In this document: positions 18,606 through 27,919 of the stretch, piece after piece
Layout: every line of letters begins with the position of its first letter
Position numbering within the stretch: position 1 is the first letter of the stretch
Assembly (NCBI RefSeq): GCF_900172295.1
Contig: NZ_FWFL01000001.1
Coordinates: forward strand, 620,001 to 684,000
Source: Roseovarius litorisediminis
Lineage (GTDB): Bacteria > Pseudomonadota > Alphaproteobacteria > Rhodobacterales > Rhodobacteraceae
Length of the DNA: 64,000 nucleotides
Direction of reading: 5' to 3'
Program-made: the position numbers and the translations under genes
Notes under the pieces: model-generated
Database searches by the model: none
The model's input: the letters and a program-made list of their open reading frames with translations, nothing else
What the model was told of the DNA's origin: nothing

Positions 18606-20771
18606 ATGCAGGATCCGGCAATCACTCCCGAACTGATTGAGGCCCACGGGCTCAAGCCCGACGAATACGAACGTATCCTCGAAATCATCGGCCGCGAACC
18701 GACGTTCACCGAGTTGGGCATTTTCTCGGCCATGTGGAACGAACATTGTTCCTACAAGTCATCCAAGAAATGGCTCCGCACGCTGCCGACCGAGGGTCCT
18801 CAGGTCATCTGCGGCCCCGGTGAAAACGCAGGTATCGTCGATATCGGCGATGGCCAGTGCGTGGTTTTCAAAATGGAAAGCCACAACCACCCCAGCTATA
18901 TTGAACCCTATCAGGGCGCCGCCACCGGCGTGGGCGGCATCCTCCGGGACGTCTTTACCATGGGCGCGCGCCCGGTCGCCTCGATGAACTCGCTCTCGTT
19001 TGGTGAACCGGACCACCCCAAAACCCGCCAGCTGGTGCACGGCGTTGTCGCGGGTGTTGGCGGCTACGGCAACTGCTTTGGCGTGCCCTGCGCGGGTGGC
19101 GAGGTGCGGTTTGACCCGGCCTATAATGGCAACTGTCTGGTCAATGCTTTTGCTGCGGGCATCGCGGACACTGACAAGATTTTCTATTCCGCGGCCTCGG
19201 GCGTCGGCATGCCTGTCGTCTACCTTGGCGCCAAAACCGGCCGCGATGGTGTTGGCGGCGCGACCATGGCCAGTGCCGAATTCGACGATTCAATCGAGGA
19301 AAAGCGCCCTACCGTTCAGGTCGGTGACCCGTTCACTGAAAAACGCCTGATGGAAGCCACGCTGGAACTGATGCAGACCGGCGCCGTGATCTCGATTCAG
19401 GATATGGGCGCGGCGGGCCTGACCTGCTCCGCCGTTGAAATGGGCGACAAGGGCGGGCTTGGCGTCAAACTCAACCTCGACCGCGTCCCGCAGCGCGAAG
19501 ACAACATGACCGCCTATGAAATGATGCTGTCGGAATCGCAAGAACGCATGCTCATGGTCCTGCGCCCCGAAAAAGAAGCCCAGGCGCGCGCAGTATTCGA
19601 AAAATGGGACCTCGATTTCGCCATTGTCGGAGAAACAATTGCCGAAGACCGATTCCTGATCATGCACGGCAACCAGATCAAGGCAGACCTGCCGCTGGCC
19701 ACTCTGTCGGGCTCCGCGCCTGAATACGACCGCCCGTGGGTTGAACCGGCCCCGGCCACGCCGCTTGATGCCGACACCGTCCCGCAGATTGATCCGATTG
19801 ACGCGCTCAAGGCGCTGATTGCATCGCCCAACTACTGCTCACGCGAATGGGTGTATGAACAATATGACACCATGGTCATGGCCGATACGGCCCGCACGCC
19901 CGGTCAGGGCGCTGGCCTGGTGCGTGTACATGGCACCGACAAGTTGCTGGCCTTCACTTCGGATGTCACACCACGCTACGTCAAGGCCAACCCGGCAATG
20001 GGCGGCAAACAGGCTGTGGCCGAGGCCTATCGCAACCTTACTGCCCTGGGCGCCGTGCCGCTGGCCACAACCGACAACATGAACTTCGGCAACCCGGAAA
20101 AACCCGAAATCATGGGCCAGTTTGTATGCGCAATCAAAGGTATAGGGGCCGCAGTTAAAGCTCTTGATATGCCCATCGTTTCAGGCAATGTCTCGCTTTA
20201 CAACGAAACCGATGGCACCGCGATCCTGCCCACGCCCACCATTGGCGCCGTGGGTCTGATCCGCGATCCAGAAACCGCTATCACAGGTCAGGCCCGCGAC
20301 GGGCATGTTGCGCTGGTGGTCGGTGAAACTACCGGTCATCTGGGCCAGTCCGCCCTTCTGGCCGAGGTCTTCAACCGGGTCGAGGGCGACGCACCCGCCG
20401 TTGATCTTGATGCCGAAAAACGCCATGGCGATTTCATCCGGGCGAACCATGCCCTGATCAAGGCCTGTACCGACCTCTCGGATGGCGGCCTTGCGCTGGC
20501 CGCGTTTGAAATGGCCGAAACAGCTGGCGTCGGCGTGCATCTTGATAGCGAAGACACCGCCACACTGTTTGGCGAAGATCAGGCGCGCTATCTTGTGGCC
20601 TGTAATTTTGATCAGGCCGAGGCACTGATGTCTGCGGCGGCCGAGGCAGGTATCGTGATCCATTCGGTGGGCAAATTCACCGGCGATTCCGTGCAGTTGG
20701 GCCACTCGCGCGCGCCACTGTCAGGCCTTTCGCAGATCTTCCGCAGCAGCTTTGGCGCAACCTTTGGCTGA
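18606..20771 (+). CDS. purL: Phosphoribosylformylglycinamidine synthase II
   Basis: The small-type PurL (721 aa) that, with PurQ and PurS, converts FGAR to FGAM using ATP and glutamine-derived ammonia in purine synthesis. [18 protein letters not shown] holds the active-site His. [19 protein letters not shown] and the block [12 protein letters not shown] are conserved AIR-synthase-type nucleotide motifs, repeated in a second half. The long upstream open frame is not used: the ATG at 18606 gives the family N-terminus. It is divergent from the PLP lyase; purQ and purS are not in the window. Confidence 0.97.
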   Translation: MQDPAITPELIEAHGLKPDEYERILEIIGREPTFTELGIFSAMWNEHCSYKSSKKWLRTLPTEGPQVICGPGENAGIVDIGDGQCVVFKMESHNHPSYIEPYQGAATGVGGILRDVFTMGARPVASMNSLSFGEPDHPKTRQLVHGVVAGVGGYGNCFGVPCAGGEVRFDPAYNGNCLVNAFAAGIADTDKIFYSAASGVGMPVVYLGAKTGRDGVGGATMASAEFDDSIEEKRPTVQVGDPFTEKRLMEATLELMQTGAVISIQDMGAAGLTCSAVEMGDKGGLGVKLNLDRVPQREDNMTAYEMMLSESQERMLMVLRPEKEAQARAVFEKWDLDFAIVGETIAEDRFLIMHGNQIKADLPLATLSGSAPEYDRPWVEPAPATPLDADTVPQIDPIDALKALIASPNYCSREWVYEQYDTMVMADTARTPGQGAGLVRVHGTDKLLAFTSDVTPRYVKANPAMGGKQAVAEAYRNLTALGAVPLATTDNMNFGNPEKPEIMGQFVCAIKGIGAAVKALDMPIVSGNVSLYNETDGTAILPTPTIGAVGLIRDPETAITGQARDGHVALVVGETTGHLGQSALLAEVFNRVEGDAPAVDLDAEKRHGDFIRANHALIKACTDLSDGGLALAAFEMAETAGVGVHLDSEDTATLFGEDQARYLVACNFDQAEALMSAAAEAGIVIHSVGKFTGDSVQLGHSRAPLSGLSQIFRSSFGATFG

Positions 20772-20851
20772 TGATCACATTTTCATCAGCCCAATAGCGC
20801 GCATCGAAACTCTGTGTCAGTCTCATCAGCAATCGCACGAAAGGATTACTG

Positions 20852-21400
20852 ATGCTCCGCAACCTGCTGGCCGCCATTCTTCTCCTGTTCCCGCTTGCCC
20901 TGCACGCCCAGGATACAACCGCCCCTGAACAACAGGTTCAGCCCGAGGCCGCAATGACACTCGACCGGCTTGATAAAATCATCCGTGCGCTCGATCCCGA
21001 TGCCAAATCCAACGGCCACGTCTGGCAACTGATGATCTCGGACACGGCCATCCTGATTGTTACCGATGAAACCGCAAATCGCATGCGGGCCATCACCCCC
21101 ATCCGCAAATCGGCCGACATATCACCCGAGGAAATGACCCGCATGATGCAGGCCAATTTCGATTCCGCCCTCGATGCGCGCTATGCCATAGCGCAGGAAA
21201 CGCTCTGGGCCGCTTTCATCCATCCCCTGTCTCCGCTCGAGAAGGATGAATTCATCTCCGGGCTGGGTCAGGTGGTCAACCTCGCGCAAAGCTACGGCAC
21301 GCTTTATTCCGGCGGCGCGCTGCAATATGGTGGCGGCGACAGCGGTGCGATACAACGCAAACTGATCGACGACCTTCTAAAAAAAGGTCAGGAAATTTAA
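20852..21400 (+). CDS. Exported hypothetical protein
   Basis: A 182-aa protein with a clear Sec signal peptide (MLRNLLAAILLLFPLALHA, cleavage about 19-20). The mature part is alpha/beta with no motif I can name; a segment around VWQLMISDTAILIVTDETANRMRAI repeats in style the small chaperone-like YbjN fold, but that is only an impression. It lies 80 bp after purL with a good ribosome site (AAAGGA). It may belong to the same transcript or have its own promoter. Confidence 0.72.
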   Translation: MLRNLLAAILLLFPLALHAQDTTAPEQQVQPEAAMTLDRLDKIIRALDPDAKSNGHVWQLMISDTAILIVTDETANRMRAITPIRKSADISPEEMTRMMQANFDSALDARYAIAQETLWAAFIHPLSPLEKDEFISGLGQVVNLAQSYGTLYSGGALQYGGGDSGAIQRKLIDDLLKKGQEI

Positions 21401-21447
21401 CCCCTCAGGTGCCAATTTCTTATCCCCCAAACTATCCTAGGGAGGGC

Positions 21448-21470
21448 GTTGAAATTTCTTGAATTTCAAC
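21448..21470. promoter_or_regulatory. Perfect inverted repeat upstream of bolA
   Basis: GTTGAAATT (21448-21456), five bases TCTTG, AATTTCAAC (21462-21470). AT-rich and 150 bp upstream of the bolA start. It could be an operator for an iron or redox regulator, or the terminator of the upstream gene; no T-run follows. The octamer ATCCTAGG also occurs twice nearby (21434-21441 and 21595-21602). Confidence 0.4.
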
Positions 21471-21623
21471 TTGGCGGACAGCGTCCCTCATTTCCCAGAT
21501 ATACTGCGCGGCGCTGCCGTTCCGCTTGAATTCACCACCAGAGACCCAAAGCGATCCACGCTGCATCTTGCACTCGCCCCGGCCCCGCTCTACATCCTAG
21601 GAAACCAGCCAAGGAGACGCCTT

Positions 21624-21860
21624 ATGGCCCTGACCGCCTCTGATATCGAAGAGCTGATCCGCGAAACCCTGCCCAATGCCAAGATTACGGTTGAGGGTGA
21701 CGACGGTGTGCATTTCGCGGCCCATGTGATCGACGAAAGCTTTCGCGGCATGAACCGCGTCCAGCAGCAACGCGCCGTTTATGCCGCCCTCAAGGGCAAG
21801 ATGGACGGGCCCAAGGGCGAAGTGCACGCGCTCGCCCTGACCACCAAGGCACCAGAGTAA
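21624..21860 (+). CDS. bolA: BolA family protein
   Basis: A 78-aa BolA-like protein. The class I alpha-beta KH-like fold is visible with the conserved C-terminal block FRGMNRVQQQRAVYAALKG and the invariant His in GEVHALALTT. BolA proteins bind [2Fe-2S] clusters jointly with monothiol glutaredoxins and act in iron and redox signalling. The ATG at 21624 follows AAGGAGACGC; the upstream extension in the same frame has no ribosome site. A monothiol glutaredoxin gene lies 256 bp downstream in the same direction with one small ORF between, which supports a BolA-Grx module. Confidence 0.95.
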   Translation: MALTASDIEELIRETLPNAKITVEGDDGVHFAAHVIDESFRGMNRVQQQRAVYAALKGKMDGPKGEVHALALTTKAPE

Positions 21861-21862
21861 CC

Positions 21863-22093
21863 ATGGCCTGGGCGCTCCTTGGTCTTCTGGTGGTCGCTGT
21901 GGTGGCGGCCATAGCCGAGGCATTGCTGCGCCGCCGTACCAAACGCCCTCTGTCGCGCCACGCGGTTCACCGCCGCCCCGAGAACAAACCGCCGCTTGGC
22001 ATGGAAGCCACCGACATCGCGCTGATGACCCAAGCCATGAAACGAAACGCCCGCCTAGCCGACAAATACGACGGAAAATGGCCTTGGCAGTGA
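21863..22093 (+). CDS. Small membrane-anchored hypothetical protein
   Basis: A 76-aa protein starting two bases after the bolA stop. An N-terminal transmembrane segment (about residues 2-20, WALLGLLVVAVVAAIAEAL) is followed by a basic cytoplasmic region (RRRTKRPLSRHAVHRRP) and a soluble tail ending KYDGKWPWQ. It ends 24 bp before grxD. Translational coupling to bolA and conserved placement between bolA and grxD suggest a real gene, although the function is unknown. Confidence 0.7.
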   Translation: MAWALLGLLVVAVVAAIAEALLRRRTKRPLSRHAVHRRPENKPPLGMEATDIALMTQAMKRNARLADKYDGKWPWQ

Positions 22094-22116
22094 TGCAAAT
22101 TAACCCGGAGATTGAC

Positions 22117-22485
22117 ATGACGACAACCGACGCCAAAACCCAGATCGACGAGACCGTAAAAGCCAATGACGTGGTGCTCTATATGAAGGGTACCAAGGAT
22201 ATGCCGCAATGCGGGTTCTCAAGCCGCGTGGCTGGCGTGCTCAATTTCATGGGTGTCGAATTTGCTGATGTGAACGTTCTGGCCGACGAGGCGATCCGCC
22301 AGGGAATCAAGGACTATTCCGACTGGCCCACCGTTCCGCAGCTTTACGTCAAAGGCGAATTTGTCGGCGGATGTGACATCATCACCGAAATGACCCTCTC
22401 GGGCGAACTTGACACGCTGTTTGACCAAAACGGCGTCCCCTACGACAAAGCCGCCGCCGACAAGATCCGCGAAGCCAACGCCTGA
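22117..22485 (+). CDS. grxD: Monothiol glutaredoxin (Grx4 type)
   Basis: A 122-aa glutaredoxin with the monothiol active site MPQCGFSSRV and the conserved WPTVPQLYVKGEFVGGCDI glutathione-binding region. CGFS glutaredoxins carry glutathione-ligated [2Fe-2S] clusters and partner with BolA. The start at ATG 22117 follows CCCGGAGATTGAC; upstream frame extension into the preceding gene is not used. A strong terminator follows at 22512. Confidence 0.96.
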   Translation: MTTTDAKTQIDETVKANDVVLYMKGTKDMPQCGFSSRVAGVLNFMGVEFADVNVLADEAIRQGIKDYSDWPTVPQLYVKGEFVGGCDIITEMTLSGELDTLFDQNGVPYDKAAADKIREANA

Positions 22486-22511
22486 CCACAGGCCCGGTCT
22501 TGAACAAAAAG

Positions 22512-22535
22512 GCCCTGCTTCCGCAGGGCTTTTTT
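22512..22535 (+). terminator. Intrinsic terminator after grxD
   Basis: GCCCTGC (22512-22518), loop TTCC, GCAGGGC (22523-22529) followed by a run of T. Ends the bolA-grxD unit. Confidence 0.92.
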
Positions 22536-22666
22536 TGTGGATGAATATCATCTCACGGCACCTGTCGGACCTCAAAATCAGCACCCGTCCAGGTTCAAGG
22601 CGCATCGCGTCGCCGCTCAGCGAATATTTATGGCCTGAAAAAATTCAGCGGCTCCGGGCGTGCAGG

Positions 22667-23617
22667 CTATTCCCATTCCATCTGTTCAAACACCCGGCCA
22701 GCGTTTTTCTTGGCCAACTCCTCAAACGTATCAAGGTGGGTATAGGGCGTCTGATCGACATAATAGGCATCGGTCAGTTCGCCGCCCGCGTCGATATGGT
22801 CGCGGATCTTGCCACGCAGATAGATCAAATAGTCACGGGTATAGCGGCGCACCTGCGCCATGTTGGTGGGATGGCCGTGGCCGGGAATGACATAGGTGGC
22901 GCCCAGGGCCTCGAATTCATTCTCCCATGTCTCAAGCCAGTCGGCGGTGATCGTGTCGGCAAAGATCGGCAGCATGCGTTCGTGAAACGCCATATCGCCC
23001 GAGATCACCAGGCTTTGCTCGGGCAGCCAGACAACGATATCGCCAGGGCTGTGGGCGGGGCCAAGGTGGCGCGCCTCGATGCGGAAATCACCCATTTCAA
23101 CAATATATTCGTCGCTGAAGGTTTCGGTCGGGACCTGCACGGTGGTGCCCTCGGCCTTGTCGCGATTGTAGCCCTTCATCGCCTGAAGGTTGGGGCCGCC
23201 GTTCTCCTCAACTTCGTGGGCGGCATCGACATGCGCGACAATCGGCACGCCCTGTTCAGCCCAGTAGGAATTCCCAAGCGTGGCGTGGCCCTGCCCGTTT
23301 TCGTTGAACACCAGTTTTACCGGCTGGTCGGTGATGCGCTTGATCTCGTCATGCAGGGCCTTTGCCAGGGCATAGGCGGCGCTGCCGTTGATCACGACAA
23401 CCCCGTCGCCGGTGACGATAAAGCTCAGGTTGTTGTTATGGCCCGAGTTTTCATAAGTGGGCGGCGCGGTGGCCCCGATCGCGGACCAGACGCCGGGGAT
23501 CACCTCGACCGGTTCGTCGTAAAGCAGCGAGCCGGGATATTTATCGGCAATGTTTTCACTGGAGATGGCGGTGCTGGCGGTGAATAGCACCAGGGCGGTA
23601 AGCGTATAGCGGAACAT
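22667..23617 (-). CDS. Exported metallo-beta-lactamase-fold protein with degenerate HxHxDH motif
   Basis: A 316-aa protein with a Sec signal peptide (MFRYTLTALVLFTASTAIS). The MBL fold is recognisable from the later metal-ligand blocks: LGPAHSPGDIVVWLP (His), VISGDMAFH (bridging Asp) and VIPGHGHPT (His). The first motif, normally HxHxDH, reads NENGQGHATLGN, keeping only the last His. Nearby text matches quinoprotein-associated/SoxH-like zinc hydrolases otherwise. It begins two bases after the upstream MBL gene ends, with AGGT as the ribosome site, so the two are coupled. The catalytic state is unknown. Confidence 0.85.
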   Translation of the reverse strand: MFRYTLTALVLFTASTAISSENIADKYPGSLLYDEPVEVIPGVWSAIGATAPPTYENSGHNNNLSFIVTGDGVVVINGSAAYALAKALHDEIKRITDQPVKLVFNENGQGHATLGNSYWAEQGVPIVAHVDAAHEVEENGGPNLQAMKGYNRDKAEGTTVQVPTETFSDEYIVEMGDFRIEARHLGPAHSPGDIVVWLPEQSLVISGDMAFHERMLPIFADTITADWLETWENEFEALGATYVIPGHGHPTNMAQVRRYTRDYLIYLRGKIRDHIDAGGELTDAYYVDQTPYTHLDTFEELAKKNAGRVFEQMEWE

Positions 23618-23619
23618 GG

Positions 23620-24534
23620 TTAAACCTCGCTGATAAAACGAAAGACACCGTCCTTGCGCGTGACACGGCCAAGACCGCCATGCGGCAGGTGGAATCCGAC
23701 CATCGGAATCTGATCTGTGGCCAGTTGGTCCAGCAGGCGTTGCCGGGTTGCCGCCCCCAATTCCGTATCCTGATCCGATCCGCTGGCCCAGTCGGGGCGT
23801 TCAAACGCCACATGGGCGTTGGCAATGGCATCGCCCACCACCATCACCGCGTCATTGCCATTGCGCACCTCGAATGACGTGTGACCTGGGGTGTGGCCAT
23901 ATGTGGCGTGGGACATGATTCCGGGCAACACCTCTTGTCCGGCAGTAAAGAATTCACAGGCGTCTTCGATAGCTTCCAGACGACGGGCGGCCCCCACGGC
24001 AAAAGCTGCGCGCGCCTCGCCGATGGTGTTTACGGTGTCTGGATCGCGCCAGTAGTCCCATTCAACCTGGTTGATCAGATAACTGGCGTTGGTAAAAACA
24101 GGATCGTCGAAATCATCCAGCACCCCCCAGAGATGATCGGGATGGGCATGGGTAAAGACCACATGAGTAATATCGTCAGGCGCCACATCAAGCGCATCAA
24201 GCGTATCAACCAGATCCCCCGCACTTGGCATGAAACCCGAACCTGAACCGGCATCGAACAGAATGGTACGGTCAGCGTCCTGTAACAGGGTAACGTTGCA
24301 AGGCGGGTGCACTTCGTCGCGAGAGACACCGTGGCGCATCAGGATGTCAGCCAGTTCTTCCTCGGGCAAACCGCCGAACATGAAATCGCCCGGCAACACC
24401 AGATTGCCATCGCTTACAGTGGTGATGCGGATGCCACCCAGATCAAACCTGTCGGCGGCAAAGGTCCGGGCTGCGATGCTGCCAAAAACGGTGGCGCCCA
24501 GCATGGTCAGAACCTGTCGTCTGTCGGGGGTCAT
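23620..24534 (-). CDS. Tat-exported MBL-fold metallo-hydrolase
   Basis: A 304-aa MBL-fold hydrolase with an N-terminal twin-arginine signal (DRRQVLTMLGATVFGS). A complete metal site is present: THAHPDHLWG (HxHxDH), GHTPGHTSFEV, VVGDAIANAH and GFHLPHGGLG. Resembles the class with lactonase or aryl-hydrolase members; substrate unknown. The ATG at 24534 with AGGT six to seven bases upstream is preferred over an upstream TTG. It is the first gene of a two-gene operon with the degenerate MBL protein and is divergent from a cupin gene. A relative with the same export type lies at 33164. Confidence 0.9.
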   Translation of the reverse strand: MTPDRRQVLTMLGATVFGSIAARTFAADRFDLGGIRITTVSDGNLVLPGDFMFGGLPEEELADILMRHGVSRDEVHPPCNVTLLQDADRTILFDAGSGSGFMPSAGDLVDTLDALDVAPDDITHVVFTHAHPDHLWGVLDDFDDPVFTNASYLINQVEWDYWRDPDTVNTIGEARAAFAVGAARRLEAIEDACEFFTAGQEVLPGIMSHATYGHTPGHTSFEVRNGNDAVMVVGDAIANAHVAFERPDWASGSDQDTELGAATRQRLLDQLATDQIPMVGFHLPHGGLGRVTRKDGVFRFISEV

Positions 24535-24851
24535 TGGCAAACCTCATATAAATTCCATTAAGTGAATATGATGCTGAAATAACACGTAAACACAAGGACT
24601 ATTTGTGACAGAGGTGACGGTGGCCTGCCTGAATTCACCGTTTTCTCAATTGAAAGGCGCCGGGCGCGGGGTGCCGCCTGACGATATCCGGGCCGGTCGG
24701 TCGTCCAGAGCCTGCAAATCTATATGACACGAGGCCGCACAGCTTTCTGTCTAACAGCCTGCAGGGAACAGGAACAGCGTTTGCACGCTGCCTGCCCTGT
24801 CGCATAGAGTGGGGCGTCTGATGACGGACGGGACTGGCAAAAGGATTTCCA
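24535..24851. other. Intergenic region between divergent MBL and cupin genes
   Basis: About 317 bp with no convincing ORF. The part next to the MBL gene (24540-24610) is AT-rich and likely holds its promoter; the rest is GC-rich with no clear dyad. Nothing further is recognised. Confidence 0.6.
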
Positions 24852-25259
24852 ATGGATATCAAACAAAGCGGCGCACGGCCATCCGAGGCAGGGTCAGAGG
24901 CTTATTTTACCGGGACGGTCCGGATTGATCCGGTCTTGTCGGCGCCCGATCCGGCGCGGGTGCGGTCTGTGGTTGTGACGTTTGAACCGGGCGCGCGGAC
25001 TGCCTGGCATACCCATCCGCTGGGTCAGACGCTGCTTGTGCTTTCGGGGCTGGGGCTGGCGCAGACATGGGGTGGCCCGGTGCAGGTAATCCGCCCCGGT
25101 GACACCGTGTGGTTCGAGCCGGGCGAGAAACATTGGCACGGGGCCGCACCCGATGTCGCGATGGTCCATCTGGCGATTCAGGAAGCACTGGATGGCTCGC
25201 CGGTGGATTGGCTGGAAAAGGTCTCGGACACGCAATATGGCGTGGCACCCGGGCCTTGA
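24852..25259 (+). CDS. Small cupin (RmlC-like) protein
   Basis: A 135-aa single-domain cupin. Motif 1 is [16 protein letters not shown] and motif 2 is [14 protein letters not shown], giving the usual His set for a metal site. Such short cupins often accompany carboxymuconolactone decarboxylase-type or quercetinase-like enzymes; no partner is adjacent here. The start follows AAGGATTTCC. It is divergent from the MBL pair. The substrate is unknown. Confidence 0.86.
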   Translation: MDIKQSGARPSEAGSEAYFTGTVRIDPVLSAPDPARVRSVVVTFEPGARTAWHTHPLGQTLLVLSGLGLAQTWGGPVQVIRPGDTVWFEPGEKHWHGAAPDVAMVHLAIQEALDGSPVDWLEKVSDTQYGVAPGP

Positions 25260-25346
25260 AAACAGGGCCCACTCTACCGGCCAAACCACGCATCAAATAA
25301 AGCCGTTCAAAAGGTTTGGATTAAACGGGGCACGGCGAAACGTTAA

Positions 25347-25367
25347 AGCGTCGCATCGCCCGACGCT
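25347..25367 (-). terminator. Hairpin after the CBS gene
   Basis: AGCGTCG (25347-25353) and CGACGCT (25361-25367) pair around seven bases. Read leftward the hairpin is upstream of nothing and directly follows the CBS gene end, with TTTAACG after the stem, so it is a plausible end of the DUF1538 operon transcript. Confidence 0.5.
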
Positions 25368-25376
25368 GTGAAACCC

Positions 25377-25769
25377 TTATCCGGCATAGCTCAGCACCAG
25401 ATCCCGCAGCGACACGAAACCCAGAAGCCCGGTATCGCCATGTACCAGTGCCCGCCGCCTGCCAAGCTGTGTCAGCAACCGCACGGCGTATTTTACGTTC
25501 ATGTCCGGAACAATGGTCAGGACCGGCTTTTCCATGACCTGATAGACAGAGGTGCGTTCGAATGATCGGTTTTCTGCGATCACCCTCGAGGCAATCTCGT
25601 TGACCGTCAGAAAACCGTATTCGTCTCCGGGATGCCGCCGGTCGATGATCAGCGAGCTGACCTTGTTTTCGCGCATCATTGCTAGTGCCTCATGGATGTT
25701 GGCAAAGCCGTCGATCCGGTGCAGATCGGTGCGCATGAGCGTATCAACCCTGACGAATGTCTCTTCCAT
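25377..25769 (-). CDS. Two-CBS-domain protein
   Basis: A 130-aa protein made of a tandem pair of CBS domains (about residues 8-60 and 70-128), for example IHEALAMMRENKVSSLIIDRR and VKYAVRLLTQLGRRRALVHGD. CBS pairs bind adenine nucleotides and report energy state to attached or partner proteins. The ATG at 25769 shares bases with the stop of the PII-like gene (TGATG) and has GGAGG upstream, so it is coupled to it. It is the last gene of the DUF1538 operon. The role is inferred to be regulatory input to the transporter. Confidence 0.9.
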   Translation of the reverse strand: MEETFVRVDTLMRTDLHRIDGFANIHEALAMMRENKVSSLIIDRRHPGDEYGFLTVNEIASRVIAENRSFERTSVYQVMEKPVLTIVPDMNVKYAVRLLTQLGRRRALVHGDTGLLGFVSLRDLVLSYAG

Positions 25770-26122
25770 CACAGATCCTCCTTGCTGATATCCTGCATGA
25801 TGCTCTGCATCTGACCTTTCATGCCGATAGCGTCCTCGATGTCGATCTGAAAGGTAACCCCCGCACCTGGCGTTTCCTCGAATCCGCAGGCCGCGGCAAT
25901 TGCTTCCAGAATGTCTCGGCTGATGTGTTCTTCGACCAGAAACAGCACCACATCGCGTTGCCCGGCCAAATTCAGACCAAGAAATGTCTTTTGCGGCGTC
26001 AGCCCCTCGCCACGGGCACCTGTGATCACGGTGCACCCCGTGGCCCCCTCTGAGCGGGCGGCTTCGATGGCCTTGTCGGTCAGTTCGTCCTGGGTCATCA
26101 CGATGAGCAGTTTGAATTTCAT
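25769..26122 (-). CDS. PII-like signalling protein
   Basis: A 117-aa protein with the ferredoxin-like PII fold: strand FKLLIVMTQDELTDKAIEAARSEGA, then the turn GATGCTVITGARGEG, and a hydrophobic core VVLFLVEEH. The T-loop region (about residues 35-56) lacks the RGAEY uridylylation segment of GlnB/GlnK, and the C-terminus is QIDIEDAIGMKG. It is therefore a PII-like protein rather than a nitrogen PII. Start and stop overlap both neighbours, with GGAGG as ribosome site. It presumably binds the DUF1538 membrane proteins; the ligand is unknown. Confidence 0.85.
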   Translation of the reverse strand: MKFKLLIVMTQDELTDKAIEAARSEGATGCTVITGARGEGLTPQKTFLGLNLAGQRDVVLFLVEEHISRDILEAIAAACGFEETPGAGVTFQIDIEDAIGMKGQMQSIMQDISKEDL

Positions 26123-26928
26123 CACGGGCCTCCTTCGGGAGTGGAAGTGGTGGGAATTGGTTTCTGTCGCCGTTTCTCTAGCCAGGTGCCGATTTGGGCA
26201 TAGCCCATAACCGTAATCATTGGAAACAGGCTCGCAAGCGCGATCAGACCGAACCCGTCAAGCAGCGCCGAACGGCCCGGCACGTTCGACGCCAGCCCCA
26301 ACCCAAGCGCCGCCACCAGCGGTACGGTTACGGTTGATGTCGTCACCCCGCCTGAATCGTAAGCCAGAGGCACAATCATACGCGGAGCAAACATGGTTTG
26401 AACCACAACAATGGCGTAACCGACGATCATATACACATAAAGCGGCGTGCCGCTGACGATGCGGAACGTGCCCACCGACAGGCTTAACGCGACACCGACG
26501 GCGACCGCGACACGCAGGCCGAAAGCCCCGACCGAGCCGCCCGAAACATCTTGCGCCTTTATCGCCACTGCAATCAACGAAGGCTCGGCGATGGTGGTGG
26601 CAAAGCCGATGGCAAAGGCAAAAAGGTAGGTCCAGTAGTAATCCGCCCACCCCGGCACGACACCCGGACCACCGCCGATAAAGGCAGGGTCAGTCAGTTG
26701 TCTTGCCATTTCGCGGCCCAGCGGGAACAGCGCTCGTTCCAGGCCGAACAGGAAAAACGTCAACCCCACCACCACATAAAACAAACCGAACAGCACCTTG
26801 CGAAGATGTGGCAGCTTACGGCGGAGTATGCCCAGTTGAAAACCCAGCAGCACCACCACGATGGGGGCGACATCCTTCAGAATGCTGATGAAAACCTGGC
26901 TCAGTTCTGTGACCATCGACCAGATCAT
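26122..26928 (-). CDS. DUF1538 membrane protein, second subunit
   Basis: A 268-aa polytopic membrane protein of the DUF1538 family. The conserved blocks are [31 protein letters not shown] and [18 protein letters not shown], matching those of the preceding gene, so the two are paralogues. From memory, a pair of DUF1538 proteins in Halomonas (UmpA/UmpB) was reported as a two-component Na+(K+)/H+ antiporter. The ATG overlaps the stop of the upstream subunit by four bases (ATGA). A basic, proline-rich C-terminal tail ([16 protein letters not shown]) faces the PII-like gene in the operon order. Confidence 0.9.
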   Translation of the reverse strand: MIWSMVTELSQVFISILKDVAPIVVVLLGFQLGILRRKLPHLRKVLFGLFYVVVGLTFFLFGLERALFPLGREMARQLTDPAFIGGGPGVVPGWADYYWTYLFAFAIGFATTIAEPSLIAVAIKAQDVSGGSVGAFGLRVAVAVGVALSLSVGTFRIVSGTPLYVYMIVGYAIVVVQTMFAPRMIVPLAYDSGGVTTSTVTVPLVAALGLGLASNVPGRSALLDGFGLIALASLFPMITVMGYAQIGTWLEKRRQKPIPTTSTPEGGP

Positions 26929-27665
26929 GCCGCCACCACCAATCCGAACAGCAACACGAAAATGATCGGCATCAGGCTGGCAAACGCAATCAGACCAAAG
27001 CCGTCAATCATCGGGTTGCGCCCCTTGATCGCGTGCGCCAGCCCGACCCCCAATGAGGTGACAAGCGGCACGGTGATGGTCGAGGTCGTCACCCCGCCTG
27101 AATCATAAGCGATGCCGATAATCGCGCGCGGGGCGATAGGCGTGAGCGCCACAACCACAATATAGCCGCCAATGATCAGCCAGTGAATCGGCCAGCCCTT
27201 GAGAATACGAAACACACCGATAACCAGCGAAGCCCCGACCGAGGCCGCCACCGTATAGCGCAGCGCATTGGCATGGGCTTTCTGGCTGGCCGGATCACTC
27301 TCGATCACCCCCGCTGCGGCCATGACACGTGTGGCCTCTTCGCCCACGGCGATCAGCGCCGGTTCGGCCACGGTCGTGCCAAACCCCAACCAGAACGAAA
27401 AAATCAGCAGCAGCGGCAGTGATCCGCGCGCGGCCAGTGCATTGGCCAGGGTTTCACCCAATGGAAACAACGCCATTTCCAGCCCGCGGATGAACAGCGT
27501 CAGCCCTAGCAGGACAAAGGCAAAGCCAATCGCAAGATCAGAGATGTTTTCGAAGGGCTGACGCAGCACCACCATCTGGAAGAACGCCACGATGATCAAA
27601 ATTGGAGCAATATCCCGGGCGGTTCCGCTAAACTGTTTGTATAGCGCACGAATTGTGCCCGTCAT
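26925..27665 (-). CDS. DUF1538 membrane protein, first subunit
   Basis: A 246-aa polytopic membrane protein, first gene of the operon, with a good ribosome site (GGGAAAG). DUF1538 blocks are [30 protein letters not shown] and [18 protein letters not shown]. The repeated EP in the membrane (AEPALIAV) and the DSGG loop are the acidic or polar sites most likely used for ion movement. It probably forms a heteromer with the second subunit. Function as a cation/proton antiporter is inferred from family reports, not from this sequence. Confidence 0.9.
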   Translation of the reverse strand: MTGTIRALYKQFSGTARDIAPILIIVAFFQMVVLRQPFENISDLAIGFAFVLLGLTLFIRGLEMALFPLGETLANALAARGSLPLLLIFSFWLGFGTTVAEPALIAVGEEATRVMAAAGVIESDPASQKAHANALRYTVAASVGASLVIGVFRILKGWPIHWLIIGGYIVVVALTPIAPRAIIGIAYDSGGVTTSTITVPLVTSLGVGLAHAIKGRNPMIDGFGLIAFASLMPIIFVLLFGLVVAA

Positions 27666-27919
27666 CTGTCTTTCCCTGGCCCGATAGACCTGTTTTCAAT
27701 CGATCATGCACGTATGACAGCCAGGCAACAAGCCAGAACTTTTCTTGCAGGGCACCGATCTGGTATCGATTCTTTTTGCCCGCCTCAGCCGCTCATGGCC
27801 GCCTTTCGTGCAAAACGCGGCGACAGCCCGGAACCAGCCCAAACCCACCAATTTACTGCAGAGCGACCCATGTCCGCTAAACAACAAATGGCTACTTTAC
27901 ACACATCGCCACAGCGCAC

